A stretch of 13,374 nt of DNA from Desulfobacteraceae bacterium (GTDB taxonomy: Bacteria > Desulfobacterota > DSM-4660 > Desulfatiglandales > Desulfatiglandaceae): assembly GCA_013203065.1 (NCBI GenBank), contig JABMQV010000520.1:1-13374 (forward strand). The letters run 5' to 3'. Positions 1 to 7,781 of this stretch are shown here, piece by piece. The position numbers and the translations under genes were made by a program. Position 1 is the stretch's first letter. Every line of letters begins with the position of its first letter. The notes beneath the pieces were generated by a model. The model saw only the letters and a program-made list of their open reading frames with translations, did not search any database and was not told the DNA's origin.

Positions 1-34
1 GGTGTTGGGGGTTCGAATCCCTCCTGGCCTGCCA
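1..34 (+). tRNA. tRNA-Trp, 3' part only (5' end lies outside the window)
   Basis: The first 34 bases fold as the end of a tRNA. A T-arm stem (7-11 with 19-23, one G-U pair) closes a seven-base TTCGAAT loop (12-18). It is followed by the 3' acceptor strand CTGGCCT (24-30), discriminator G31 and an encoded CCA (32-34). The anticodon is not in the window. The Trp assignment rests on resemblance to the end of bacterial tRNA-Trp (GGTGTTGGG before the T loop, discriminator G) and on position, because tRNA-Trp directly before secE-nusG is a common bacterial order. In many proteobacteria a tuf gene precedes this tRNA, so another tuf copy may lie just upstream. No convincing intrinsic terminator follows, so read-through into secE is plausible. 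Confidence 0.85.
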
Positions 35-141
35 TTTTTTGGGGGTTTCTGAGAAATGGTCCCATGAGGTAAGTCAGGTTTGGGAAGTCTCAAATACTGG
101 GGAAACTGCAAAACCAATAAAACAGGGCATTCAGGAAATAG

Positions 142-519
142 ATGAAAAAGCCGGGTCAAAGGTCAAAAAAGAAGAAGGGCTCAAAAAAGAGGGGCTCCGC
201 CCCAAAGAAGAGGCCAGTTGTAAGTTCAAATGCAGAACTTCCACAACAGAAACAGATAAAACAAGAGCCTCCCCGAAATATCCCCAGGAAGGCAATTGAA
301 AAGAAGGGGACCGATAAAGGCTCCATTCCAACCTTCGTTGGTAAGGCTATGCAATTTTTGAGAGAGGCGAAGGTGGAACTTACAAAGGTCAAATGGCCGA
401 CTCGCAAGGAATTATTCGCCTCTACCGCCGTCGTTATTTTACTGACCCTTGTGGTCGCCTTTTTCCTGGGTCTGGTGGATTTTGGTCTCATAAAGATTAT
501 CAAGAATATTGTGGGATGA
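142..519 (+). CDS. secE: Preprotein translocase subunit SecE
   Basis: SecE is the small essential membrane subunit of the SecYEG channel, which exports unfolded proteins across the inner membrane. The 125-residue product has two parts. Residues 1-60 are a hydrophilic, strongly basic, Lys/Pro/Gln-rich tail. Residues 61-125 are the conserved core, with an amphipathic helix, the family motif VELTKVKWPTRKE (78-90), and one hydrophobic span at about 92-113. One membrane span is usual outside the enterobacteria, whose SecE has three. The basic tail is longer than in minimal SecE proteins of about 60-80 residues and looks low-complexity. The ATG follows a modest AGGAAA (133-138). No good in-frame downstream start precedes the core, though a shorter protein starting at an internal codon cannot be excluded. 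The nusG start lies 16 bases after the stop. Confidence 0.95.
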   Translation: MKKPGQRSKKKKGSKKRGSAPKKRPVVSSNAELPQQKQIKQEPPRNIPRKAIEKKGTDKGSIPTFVGKAMQFLREAKVELTKVKWPTRKELFASTAVVILLTLVVAFFLGLVDFGLIKIIKNIVG

Positions 520-535
520 GTTTGGTGGTGCTGCC

Positions 536-1066
536 GTGGATTTAAAATGGTACATTGTTCATACCTACTCGGGTTTTGAGAACAAGGTGAAAAAGAACCT
601 GGAGGAGAGGATAAAGACCCTTGGTCAAGAACAGTACTTTGGCGAGATCCTTGTACCCACCGAGCAAGTGGTCGAGCTTCGGAAAGGGGAGAAAAGGACC
701 TCCTCAAGGAAATTTTACCCCGGATACATATTGGTCCAAATGGTCTTGAATGATGACACCTGGCACACTGTCAGAAATACGGCTAAGGTAACAGGCTTCG
801 TTGGTGGAGAGGTCAGGCCACCGGCCATCTCAGATGAAGAGGCAGCTCGGATCGTCCACCAGATGGAAGAGGGGGTGAGTAAGCCAAAATCCAAATACAG
901 CTTTGAAGAGGGTGATGAGGTCAGGGTGGTCGATGGTCCATTTAACAACTTCCAGGGGGTGGTGGATGAAATGAAGCCGGATAAGGAGAAACTGAGAGTC
1001 CTCATTACAGTGTTTGGCCGTCCTACGCCCGTAGAACTGGATTTTATACAGGTCAACAAGATCTAG
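536..1066 (+). CDS. nusG: Transcription termination/antitermination protein NusG
   Basis: NusG binds the RNA polymerase clamp near the beta' coiled coil, suppresses pausing, supports Rho termination and can bridge to ribosomal protein S10. The 176-residue product has the NGN domain at about 1-115 (KWYIVHTYSGFE, then FGEILVPTEQVVEL, then RKFYPGYILVQMV) and a C-terminal KOW domain at about 125-176 (EGDEVRVVDGPFNNFQGVV, then VFGRPTPVELDF). I chose the GTG at 536 because it puts the start immediately before DLKWY, where NusG proteins normally begin. A TTG at 509 in the same frame would add nine residues (WDEFGGAAV) unlike the family and would overlap secE. The ribosome-binding signal is weak (GGTGG, about 524-528), so translational coupling to secE is likely. 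Length and motifs match ordinary NusG, not RfaH. Confidence 0.95.
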   Translation: MDLKWYIVHTYSGFENKVKKNLEERIKTLGQEQYFGEILVPTEQVVELRKGEKRTSSRKFYPGYILVQMVLNDDTWHTVRNTAKVTGFVGGEVRPPAISDEEAARIVHQMEEGVSKPKSKYSFEEGDEVRVVDGPFNNFQGVVDEMKPDKEKLRVLITVFGRPTPVELDFIQVNKI

Positions 1067-1078
1067 AAGAGGTTCGTT

Positions 1079-1507
1079 ATGGCAAAGAAAATAATTGTAT
1101 CCGTGAAACTTCAGGTAAAGGGGGGGCAGGCTAACCCTTCTCCGCCAATAGGTCCAGCGTTGGGTCAGCACGGCGTGAACATTGCAGACTTTTGCAAGGC
1201 ATTCAACGCGAAAACACAAGACCAGGTCGGCACGGTTATTCCTGTTGTCATCACAATCTATGCTGACAGGTCCTTTTCCTTCATTACAAAGACACCTCCG
1301 GCCTCGGTACTTCTGAAACAGGCGGCCCAAATAGCCAAGGGTTCAGCGGAGCCAAATCGCCAAAAGGTGGCGGAGGTGACTCGGAAGCAGGTGGAAGATA
1401 TAGCAAAACTGAAGTTCGAAGACTTGAATAGCTATGATTTGGAGCATGCAAGCAGGATCATAGAGGGGACGGCCAGGAGTATGGGTATCACGGTAACCGA
1501 ATCTTAG
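1079..1507 (+). CDS. rplK: 50S ribosomal protein L11 (uL11)
   Basis: L11 sits at the base of the ribosomal stalk. It binds the GTPase-associated region of 23S rRNA and takes part in factor-dependent GTP hydrolysis and in stringent-response sensing of uncharged tRNA by RelA. It is also the site where thiostrepton-type antibiotics bind. The 142-residue length is the usual one. The N-terminal domain carries the proline-rich motif [16 protein letters not shown] (about residues 20-35), and the C-terminal rRNA-binding domain includes the [12 protein letters not shown] stretch and ends in [10 protein letters not shown]. The ATG lies 12 bases after the nusG stop, with GAGG (1069-1072) as ribosome-binding site. 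It is followed by rplA after 23 bases, the conserved L11-L1 pairing. Confidence 0.98.
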   Translation: MAKKIIVSVKLQVKGGQANPSPPIGPALGQHGVNIADFCKAFNAKTQDQVGTVIPVVITIYADRSFSFITKTPPASVLLKQAAQIAKGSAEPNRQKVAEVTRKQVEDIAKLKFEDLNSYDLEHASRIIEGTARSMGITVTES

Positions 1508-1530
1508 CGCTTATTAGGGGAAAGGTACAA

Positions 1531-2238
1531 ATGACCAAAAAAGGGAAAAGATACACGAATAGTTCCCAGAAACTCGACGGACTGAAGAGGTATAGCTTTC
1601 AGGAGGCAGTGGGATTGGCGCTTGACTGTGCTTATGCAAAGTTTGACGAAAGTGTCGAATTGGCGGTTAGGTTGGGTGTAGATCCCAGGCATGCTGATCA
1701 GATGGTGAGAGGTACCGTTGTGTTGCCACACGGGGTGGGAAGAAAAGTTCGTGTGGCGGTGTTTGCCAAAGGAGAAAAAGAGAAAGAAGCCTTTGAGGCC
1801 GGTGCAGACTATGTGGGCTCTGATGACCTCGTAGAGAAGATTCAAAAGGGATGGCTTGAATTCGACAAGGCGATCGCCACGCCAGATATGATGGGTTCTG
1901 TGGGAAAACTTGGGCGCGTTTTGGGTCCAAGGGGAATGATGCCGAACGCCAAACTAGGCACGGTTACATTTGATGTGGCAAGAGCTGTTGAGGAGATTAA
2001 AGCGGGAAAGATAGATTTTAAGGTAGAGAAGGCGGGCATAGTCCATGCCCCTATGGGCAAGGTTTCATTTGGTGTGGAAAAGCTTTTGGAAAATATCGCT
2101 GCATTTGTGGATACTGTCTTGAGACTGAAACCTCCTGCCAGCAAGGGAACCTATCTGCGAAGTATTGGCATTTCAACAAGCACGGGGCCTGGAATCAGGG
2201 TTGACCCTGCATACGTGAAAGATCTTTTGAACCAATAA
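1531..2238 (+). CDS. rplA: 50S ribosomal protein L1 (uL1)
   Basis: L1 forms the mobile L1 stalk of the large subunit, which guides deacylated tRNA out of the E site. In many bacteria it also represses its own L11-L1 mRNA. The 235-residue product is of normal length. It contains the family signature around [20 protein letters not shown] (about residues 127-146) and a C-terminal domain with [22 protein letters not shown]. The ATG is preceded by AGGGGAAAGG (1516-1525) at suitable spacing. The spacer before rplK is only 12 bases, so any L1 operator upstream of rplK would have to overlap nusG or rplK coding sequence; I could not identify one by eye. The gene is followed by the L10 leader region. 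Confidence 0.98.
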   Translation: MTKKGKRYTNSSQKLDGLKRYSFQEAVGLALDCAYAKFDESVELAVRLGVDPRHADQMVRGTVVLPHGVGRKVRVAVFAKGEKEKEAFEAGADYVGSDDLVEKIQKGWLEFDKAIATPDMMGSVGKLGRVLGPRGMMPNAKLGTVTFDVARAVEEIKAGKIDFKVEKAGIVHAPMGKVSFGVEKLLENIAAFVDTVLRLKPPASKGTYLRSIGISTSTGPGIRVDPAYVKDLLNQ

Positions 2239-2243
2239 AGTAT

Positions 2244-2273
2244 TTGAGCCTAGAGCTTTAGGGAAGCCATAAA
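2244..2273 (+). promoter_or_regulatory. Possible weak promoter for rplJL-rpoBC
   Basis: TTGAGC (2244-2249) and CATAAA (2268-2273) are 18 bases apart. Each matches four of six consensus sigma-70-type positions. The site lies just after the rplA stop and just before the first hairpin of the L10 leader, where Escherichia coli has its rplJ promoter. Transcription would begin around 2280. The match is weak and the call rests partly on position. Confidence 0.25.
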
Positions 2274-2421
2274 ACGGAGCTTGCGGCTCTTCGTCAAAGA
2301 CAGTAGGTGCCCTTGCCAGAAGTATGGGGTCAAATTTCTCTACATGCTGGTTTGAGGCTTAAATGTCAATGCCTACCGAGACTGATCTTACCGAGGTTTT
2401 GGAAATACACCTCTGTCTTTG
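2274..2421 (+). promoter_or_regulatory. Ribosomal protein L10 leader (autoregulatory RNA of rplJL)
   Basis: The 216-base gap before rplJ contains the hallmarks of the L10 leader, the mRNA structure bound by L10 or the L10(L7/L12) complex to repress the operon. A GGAGC-TTGCG-GCTCT hairpin (2276-2290) comes first. Next, CAAAGACAG (2295-2303) is perfectly complementary to CTGTCTTTG (2413-2421), giving a 9-bp closing helix. Inside it, GTAGG (2303-2307) pairs with CCTAC (2372-2376), next to GTGCC and CCGAG sequences typical of this leader family. The motif TACCGAG occurs twice (2374-2380 and 2389-2395). The closing helix ends 23 bases before the strong ribosome-binding site of rplJ, so ligand binding could affect access to it or early translation. 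The assignment comes from recognised motif order plus the pairing seen; no covariance model was run. Confidence 0.85.
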
Positions 2422-2454
2422 GCATATCTTTTGTCAAATGGAGAGGAGGTGAAC

Positions 2455-2973
2455 ATGAAAAGAGAAGAAAAGGAAAGGTTTGTAGCCGATCTTCATGACC
2501 GGCTTGAGAAGGCGCAGGGCACTTTTCTTGTAGATTACCAAGGGCTCGATGTGGAGGCCATAAGCCGGCTGCGTAATGAACTAAGGAAGGTTGAGACCGA
2601 ATTCAAAGTTGTAAAAAATAGACTCCTGAAGCTGGCCAGTCAAGAGACCGATACCCACCTGCTCAAGGAGCATATGGAAGGGCCTTCGGCCATCGCACTC
2701 ACATTTGAAGACGTCATCGGTCCCGCAAAGGTCCTGGTTGGATTTGCTAAGGGCTCTAAGCAGCTGCAGCTCAAGAATTGCCAAATATCCGGGAAGGTTG
2801 TCGATCCGGAGGGGATTAAGCGGTTGGCCGAGTTGCCGGGAAAGGATGTGCTTTTGGCTCAGACGTTGTCTGCTATGCAGGCAGTCCCTGCATCTTTGGT
2901 CAGGGTGCTGAATGGTACCGTGGTCAAGCTACTCAATGTACTGAAGGCTATTGAACAGGAAAAAGGGGAATAA
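2455..2973 (+). CDS. rplJ: 50S ribosomal protein L10 (uL10)
   Basis: L10 anchors the L7/L12 dimers to the 23S rRNA and so forms the base of the stalk that recruits translation GTPases. It is also the repressor that recognises the leader RNA directly upstream. The product is 172 residues, close to the usual 165-175. The N-terminal rRNA-binding domain includes the typical TFLVDYQGLDVEAISRLRNELR (split across about residues 22-43) and a following VVKNRL. The C-terminal helix that carries L7/L12 dimers is about residues 140-172 (ASLVRVLNGTVVKLLNVLKA). I chose ATG 2455 because it has an excellent AGGAGGTGA (2444-2452). A TTG at 2419 in the same frame would put 12 unrelated residues across the leader helix and the ribosome-binding site. 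The gene is followed by rplL after 35 bases. Confidence 0.97.
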   Translation: MKREEKERFVADLHDRLEKAQGTFLVDYQGLDVEAISRLRNELRKVETEFKVVKNRLLKLASQETDTHLLKEHMEGPSAIALTFEDVIGPAKVLVGFAKGSKQLQLKNCQISGKVVDPEGIKRLAELPGKDVLLAQTLSAMQAVPASLVRVLNGTVVKLLNVLKAIEQEKGE

Positions 2974-3008
2974 TTTTTTCAAGACATTACGGAGGTTGAA
3001 ACATAGAG

Positions 3009-3395
3009 ATGGCAGAAAATATCAACAAGGAAGATGTTATTGAATATATTTCGAACATGACAGTTTTGGAACTCTCGGAGCTTGTGAAAGAATTGGAGGA
3101 AAAATTTGGGGTGAGTGCTGCTGCTCCGGTCGCTGTTGCGGCCGCGGCGCCCAGTGGTCAGGCCCAGGAAGAGGAAGTTGAGAAGACCGAATTCGATGTG
3201 ATCCTCTCTGCGATAGGTGACAAAAAAATTCAGGTCATTAAGGTGGTTCGTGCCATCACTGCTTTAGGCCTAAAAGAGGCCAAAGCGGTTGTGGATAGTG
3301 CACCTGCCCCGATAAAGGAAGGGGTGCCCATGGATGAGGCGGAAAGCATCAAAGGTCAGCTGGAGGAGGCTGGCGCCACCGCAGAGATCAAGTAG
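3009..3395 (+). CDS. rplL: 50S ribosomal protein L7/L12 (bL12)
   Basis: L7/L12 is the multicopy stalk protein whose C-terminal domains contact EF-Tu, EF-G and the initiation and release factors and stimulate their GTPase activity. The 128-residue product shows the standard layout. There is an N-terminal dimerisation and L10-binding domain (about 1-36, ending EEKFGVS), an Ala/Pro-rich flexible hinge (about 37-57), and a globular C-terminal domain (about 58-128) with the conserved [25 protein letters not shown] and [10 protein letters not shown] stretches. The clearest Shine-Dalgarno sequence, GGAGG (2991-2995), is 13 bases from the ATG, longer than usual; no better in-frame start exists. This gene is normally translated more than rplJ, as several copies are needed per L10. 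Confidence 0.98.
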   Translation: MAENINKEDVIEYISNMTVLELSELVKELEEKFGVSAAAPVAVAAAAPSGQAQEEEVEKTEFDVILSAIGDKKIQVIKVVRAITALGLKEAKAVVDSAPAPIKEGVPMDEAESIKGQLEEAGATAEIK

Positions 3396-3437
3396 ATCAT
3401 TGTGTTACCAGGAAAATAAAGTTGGTATCAATGTGCA

Positions 3438-3476
3438 CCTGGAGGCCAGGAACATCAGAAGTTCGCGGCCCGCAAC
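3438..3476 (+). promoter_or_regulatory. Paired hairpins in the rplL-rpoB spacer
   Basis: The 160-base spacer between rplL and rpoB holds two compact GC-rich hairpins. CCTGG (3438-3442) pairs with CCAGG (3446-3450) across a three-base loop. A second stem, GTT plus GCG (3461-3467, one bulged C), pairs with CGC plus AAC (3471-3476). Neither is followed by a T-run, so they are not standard terminators. In Escherichia coli the same spacer contains a partial attenuator and an RNase III site that lower rpoBC expression relative to rplJL. These hairpins could play a similar role, but that is inference by position. The rest of the spacer has no clear promoter. Confidence 0.35.
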
Positions 3477-3555
3477 GTGAGCTGGGATCGGCAGGGCATG
3501 TTCAAATTGTGGGCTCGGAACTTTGGGTTTTTGGCTAATATTTCAAGGAGATACC

Positions 3556-6500
3556 ATGACTAACCAGAATGGTGCTAGCAAGCGTCCAAGATGCAATTTC
3601 GGAAAGATAGAAAAAATTGTTGAGATCCCGAGTCTGATCGATATGCAAAAGCGCTCCTATCAGCGGTTCTTGCAGGAGGGTATCCCAACCGAGGAGCGTG
3701 AGGAAGTTGGTCTTCAGGGGGCATTTAAGAGCGTCTTCCCTATACATGATTTTGCAGGCACCTCTTTATTGGAATTTGTCAAGTACGCCTTTCAAGATGT
3801 CAAATATGACGAAGAGGATTGCCTCGACAAGGGCATGACCTACGAGGCCTCCATCAGATTGACGATCCGTTTGGTGGTGTTTGATACGGATGCCGCCAAT
3901 GGCACCAAGAGTATCAGGGATATCAAGGAGCAGGAGATTTATTTTGGGACCCTGCCCATGATGACGGAGCGCGGGACTTTTATTATCAACGGGACGGAAA
4001 GGGCGGTTGTCAGCCAACTCCATCGTTCCCCTGGAGCCTTTTTTGACCATGACAAGGGCAAGACCCACTCCAGCGGAAAGCTCCTCTATTCTGCCCGCAT
4101 TATCCCTTTGAGGGGATCCTGGCTTGATTTTGAGTTCGACCCCAAGGATCTCATGCATGTTCGTATCGACAGAAGGCGAAAGTTTCCCGCGACGATACTC
4201 ATAAAGGCGCTCGGGTACTCGACGAGAGAGATTTTGAAAGAATTCTACCAAACCGAGACCATTCAACTTGAAAAGACAAAATGCTGGCAAGAGGCCAAAA
4301 TAGAGAATCTATACCAGAGGAAACTCAGTATCGATATACTCGATACCCAGACCGGGGAGGTACTGGCCAAGAAGGGCGACAAATATACCAAGAGACTCGA
4401 TAAGACCCTTCAATCGGCCGGTATTACCAGGATAGCTATTGATCCTAAAGATCTGGAAGGCCGGGTAACGGCAGATGATCTGGTGGATCCTGAGACCGGC
4501 GAGGTCTTGGTTCCGGTGAACCAGACATTGACCGGTGAGGCGCTCGAGCTGCTTCAGGAAAAGGGTATGACTGAGATAGAATGTCTTGTCTTGGATGCCC
4601 AGGGTGTAAGCAGCACCATCAGAGAGACCTTGTTTTTGGACAAGATCAATACCCCTGATGAAGGCGTTCTTGACATTTATAGAAAGATGCGGCCCAGCAG
4701 CCCACCCACCCCGGAGGTGGCCAACAAATTTTTTGAAAACCTCTTTTCTAATATCAATACCTATGATCTTTCAAAGGTGGGACGGCTCAAATTGAATTAT
4801 CGGCTTGGTCTGGACGTGCCCTTGAAGCAACGCACCCTAAGAAAAGAAGATATCTTGGCCACGGTCAAAGAGCTGATCAAACTGAAGGCGGCCGAGGCCA
4901 TGGGAGATGATATAGATAACCTCGGGAACCGGCGCGTGAGAGCGGTTGGAGAACTCCTTGAAAATCAGTACAGGATAGGGCTCGTGAGAATGGAAAGGGC
5001 AATCAAAGAGAGGATGAGCCTCCAGGAAGTGGAGACCTTGATGCCCCATGATTTGATCAATTCGAAACCCGTGTCGGCGATGGTTAAGGAGTTTTTTGGG
5101 ACAAGCCAGCTTTCACAATTTATGGATCAGACAAACCCTTTGTCTGAGGTCACGCATAAACGGAGATTGAGTGCCTTGGGACCGGGGGGGTTAACAAGAG
5201 AAAGGGCCGGTTTTGAGGTCAGAGATGTCCATCCGACCCATTATGGCAGGATTTGCCCCATAGAGACGCCTGAAGGCCCGAATATCGGGCTGATCGTATC
5301 CTTGAGCACCTATGCGAGGGTAAATGAATTCGGGTTTATCGAGACACCTTACCGGCAGGTGAAAGATGGGAGGGCAAGCAAGGATATTGAATACCTGTCC
5401 GCCCTTGACGAAAAGGACTATCCGATTGCCCAGGCCAATGCACCCCTGGATAAGAGAGGGCGGTTCATGAGGAAGGAGGCAGCAGTAAGAATAGAGGGTG
5501 AAGCTGGAAAGATCCCTGTGGAGGATGTCAAGTACATGGATGTGTCTCCAGACCAGCTCGTGAGCATTTCCGCCTCCTTGGTCCCCTTCCTGGAACATGA
5601 CGATGCCAACAGGGCCCTGATGGGATCAAATATGCAGCGTCAGGCCGTTCCCCTGCTGACAGCCAAGGCCCCATTGATAGGGACCGGAATAGAAGGCGTG
5701 GTCTCCCGCGATTCCGGTGTTTCCATTATTGCCAAAAGGGATGGCGTGGTTGAGGAATTGGATGGTTCACGAATCGTTATAAGGTCCAACTCTGGATCGG
5801 ATGATGACCCAGAGGTTGAAATCTATAAATTAGTCAAGTTCAAGAGATCTAATCAAAACAGCTGCTACACCCAGAAGCCCATTGTGGCGAAAGGGGATAT
5901 CATCAAGAAAGGGCAGATTATCGCCGATGGCCCAGCCTCCGAGCTTGGGGAGCTTGCCTTGGGACAGAATGTGATGGTGGCATTTATGTCGTGGGGTGGA
6001 TATAACTTTGAGGACTCTATGCTCCTAAGTGAAAGGGTGGTGAAGGAGGATATTTACACCTCCGTCCACATAGAGGAATTAGAGGTGGTATCCCGGGATA
6101 CGAAGCTGGGTCCTGAAGAGATCACTCGGGATATCCCCAATGTGGGGGAGGAGGCCCTAAAGAATTTAGACGAAAGCGGGATTATCAAGATAGGGGCAAA
6201 GATCAAACCAAGCGATATATTGGTTGGAAAGATAACGCCAAAAGGGGAAACGCAGCTATCCCCTGAGGAGAAACTGCTCAGGGCCATATTTGGAGACAAG
6301 GCTGGTGATGTCAAGGATACCTCTCTGAGGGCTCGTCCCGGGGTCCAGGGGATCGTGATAGACGTCAAGGTGTTCTCAAGGAGAGGCATTGACAAGGACC
6401 AGCGAAGCCTCGACATCGAGGCCAAGGCAATTTCACGGCTGGAAAAGGATCTTCGAGATGAAGAGGAGGCCATCACGAGGAGCGTAAGGGAGAAATTGAA

Positions 6501-7665
6501 GGATATCTTGGCTGGTAAGGGGCTGAAGACAGATCTCTATGACAGGGAGACCGGGGAACTCCTTTTAAAGGCGGGGGAGGCCATAAAGCATAAGGACATA
6601 GAGAATGTTGAGATTAAATCCTGGTCCGGCGCCGACATAAAGGCAGCCATGGATGAGATTGAACGGATAGAGTCGATCCTTGAGAATTTCTCAGAAAAAA
6701 TGGTTCATATAGAAAAACTTTTTAAAGATAAAATAGAGCGATTGAGTGTTGGCGACGACTTGGCCCCCGGCGTCATCAAGATGGTGAAGGTATATGTGGC
6801 AGTAAAACGTAAACTGTCTGTCGGCGATAAGATGGCCGGTCGTCATGGGAACAAGGGGGTTTTGTCCAGGGTCCTCCCTGTTGAAGATATGCCCTATTTT
6901 GCGGATGGGACTGTAGTGGATGTTATCCTGAATCCATTGGGCGTTCCGTCAAGGATGAACGCGGGACAGGTTCTGGAGACCCATTTGGGGTGGGCTTCGG
7001 CTGAACTGGGGAAACAGATTGGAAAACTCCTGGATAAAATGAACAGTCCCAATGAGTTGAGACGCAAGCTAAAGTCCATTTTTCAGAAGCAGGAGTATAA
7101 TGAACTCTTTGGAGATTTGTTCGACGAAGAGCTTATTGGAAAGGCGCGTCTGCTCAAGGACGGCGTCCCAATGGCCTCACCTGTCTTTGATGGTGCAGAG
7201 GAAGATGAGATAAAAAAGTGCCTGGAGGAGGCAGGGTTACCCGTCACGGGTCAGACCACGCTTTACGATGGCAGGACAGGGGAGCCTTTTGATCAGGAAA
7301 TCACCGTGGGCATTATGTATATAATGAAACTCCACCACCTGGTGGATGATAAACTGCACGCACGTTCAATCGGACCCTATTCCCTTGTAACTCAGCAGCC
7401 ACTTGGTGGGAAGGCCCAGTTCGGCGGCCAGAGATTAGGAGAAATGGAGGTATGGGCCATGGAGGCATACGGCGCCGCCTATACACTCCAGGAATTCTTG
7501 ACAGTCAAATCAGATGATGTGGCCGGAAGGACCCGGATGTATGAGAGGATCGTCAAGGGCAATAATGTGCTTGAGGCCGGACTCCCGGAGTCCTTCAAGG
7601 TGCTCATGAAAGAACTGCAGAGCCTAGGGCTGGAGATCCAGCTTTTCGAGGATACGCAACTATAG
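3556..7665 (+). CDS. rpoB: DNA-directed RNA polymerase subunit beta
   Basis: The beta subunit forms one pincer of RNA polymerase and, with beta', the catalytic cleft. The 1369-residue product is slightly longer than the 1342 of Escherichia coli and aligns by eye along its length. The rifampicin pocket is at about residues 515-545 ([11 protein letters not shown], then [13 protein letters not shown]). It keeps Asp524, His534 and Ser539, equivalent to E. coli 516, 526 and 531, so sensitivity to rifampicin is predicted; Thr526 replaces Asn518. The active-site lysines lie in [12 protein letters not shown] (Lys1092, Lys1100). Proteobacterial-type insertions carry repeated TGE-V/L-L modules near 263, 311 and 996. 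The C-terminus has the clamp-joining region [19 protein letters not shown] chose ATG 3556, with AAGGAG (3545-3550); a TTG at 3523 would add eleven atypical residues. Confidence 0.98.
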   Translation: MTNQNGASKRPRCNFGKIEKIVEIPSLIDMQKRSYQRFLQEGIPTEEREEVGLQGAFKSVFPIHDFAGTSLLEFVKYAFQDVKYDEEDCLDKGMTYEASIRLTIRLVVFDTDAANGTKSIRDIKEQEIYFGTLPMMTERGTFIINGTERAVVSQLHRSPGAFFDHDKGKTHSSGKLLYSARIIPLRGSWLDFEFDPKDLMHVRIDRRRKFPATILIKALGYSTREILKEFYQTETIQLEKTKCWQEAKIENLYQRKLSIDILDTQTGEVLAKKGDKYTKRLDKTLQSAGITRIAIDPKDLEGRVTADDLVDPETGEVLVPVNQTLTGEALELLQEKGMTEIECLVLDAQGVSSTIRETLFLDKINTPDEGVLDIYRKMRPSSPPTPEVANKFFENLFSNINTYDLSKVGRLKLNYRLGLDVPLKQRTLRKEDILATVKELIKLKAAEAMGDDIDNLGNRRVRAVGELLENQYRIGLVRMERAIKERMSLQEVETLMPHDLINSKPVSAMVKEFFGTSQLSQFMDQTNPLSEVTHKRRLSALGPGGLTRERAGFEVRDVHPTHYGRICPIETPEGPNIGLIVSLSTYARVNEFGFIETPYRQVKDGRASKDIEYLSALDEKDYPIAQANAPLDKRGRFMRKEAAVRIEGEAGKIPVEDVKYMDVSPDQLVSISASLVPFLEHDDANRALMGSNMQRQAVPLLTAKAPLIGTGIEGVVSRDSGVSIIAKRDGVVEELDGSRIVIRSNSGSDDDPEVEIYKLVKFKRSNQNSCYTQKPIVAKGDIIKKGQIIADGPASELGELALGQNVMVAFMSWGGYNFEDSMLLSERVVKEDIYTSVHIEELEVVSRDTKLGPEEITRDIPNVGEEALKNLDESGIIKIGAKIKPSDILVGKITPKGETQLSPEEKLLRAIFGDKAGDVKDTSLRARPGVQGIVIDVKVFSRRGIDKDQRSLDIEAKAISRLEKDLRDEEEAITRSVREKLKDILAGKGLKTDLYDRETGELLLKAGEAIKHKDIENVEIKSWSGADIKAAMDEIERIESILENFSEKMVHIEKLFKDKIERLSVGDDLAPGVIKMVKVYVAVKRKLSVGDKMAGRHGNKGVLSRVLPVEDMPYFADGTVVDVILNPLGVPSRMNAGQVLETHLGWASAELGKQIGKLLDKMNSPNELRRKLKSIFQKQEYNELFGDLFDEELIGKARLLKDGVPMASPVFDGAEEDEIKKCLEEAGLPVTGQTTLYDGRTGEPFDQEITVGIMYIMKLHHLVDDKLHARSIGPYSLVTQQPLGGKAQFGGQRLGEMEVWAMEAYGAAYTLQEFLTVKSDDVAGRTRMYERIVKGNNVLEAGLPESFKVLMKELQSLGLEIQLFEDTQL

Positions 7666-7713
7666 CCGTCTTCATAAGGTGAGATCTGAAAATCCCTGTC
7701 ATGTTTTGCAGGC

Positions 7714-7732
7714 CCGGCCAGCCGGAGGCCGG
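7714..7732 (+). promoter_or_regulatory. GC-only hairpin in the rpoB-rpoC spacer
   Basis: CCGGCC (7714-7719) is a perfect inverted repeat of GGCCGG (7727-7732) around a seven-base AGCCGGA loop. The loop contains CCGG, which gives alternative pairings with the left arm. It sits in the middle of the 116-base spacer and is not followed by a T-tract, so termination is unlikely. It may stabilise or punctuate the long rpoBC mRNA, or insulate rpoC translation from rpoB. The rest of the spacer has no recognisable promoter. Confidence 0.4.
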
Positions 7733-7781
7733 TATCGGGAAGGCGAAGCTTTACTAAGATAACCGTGAAAGGAGAGAGGCG

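Noticed and set aside
32..59. CCATTT (32-37) and AAATGG (54-59) as a terminator hairpin after the tRNA
   Set aside because: The left arm would include the tRNA CCA end, the stem is A/T-rich and no T-tract follows.
156..707. 183-codon open frame on the minus strand across secE and nusG
   Set aside because: It lies antisense to two well-identified genes, has no recognisable domain and its apparent composition is the mirror of Lys-rich coding sequence.
2307..2498. 63-codon + strand open frame across the L10 leader and start of rplJ
   Set aside because: It is in a different frame from rplJ, crosses the structured leader and matches no family. I checked it as a possible leader peptide but saw no ribosome-binding site or regulatory codon run.
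3766..4290. 174-codon minus-strand open frame within rpoB
   Set aside because: It is a shadow of rpoB coding sequence without its own start context or known motif.
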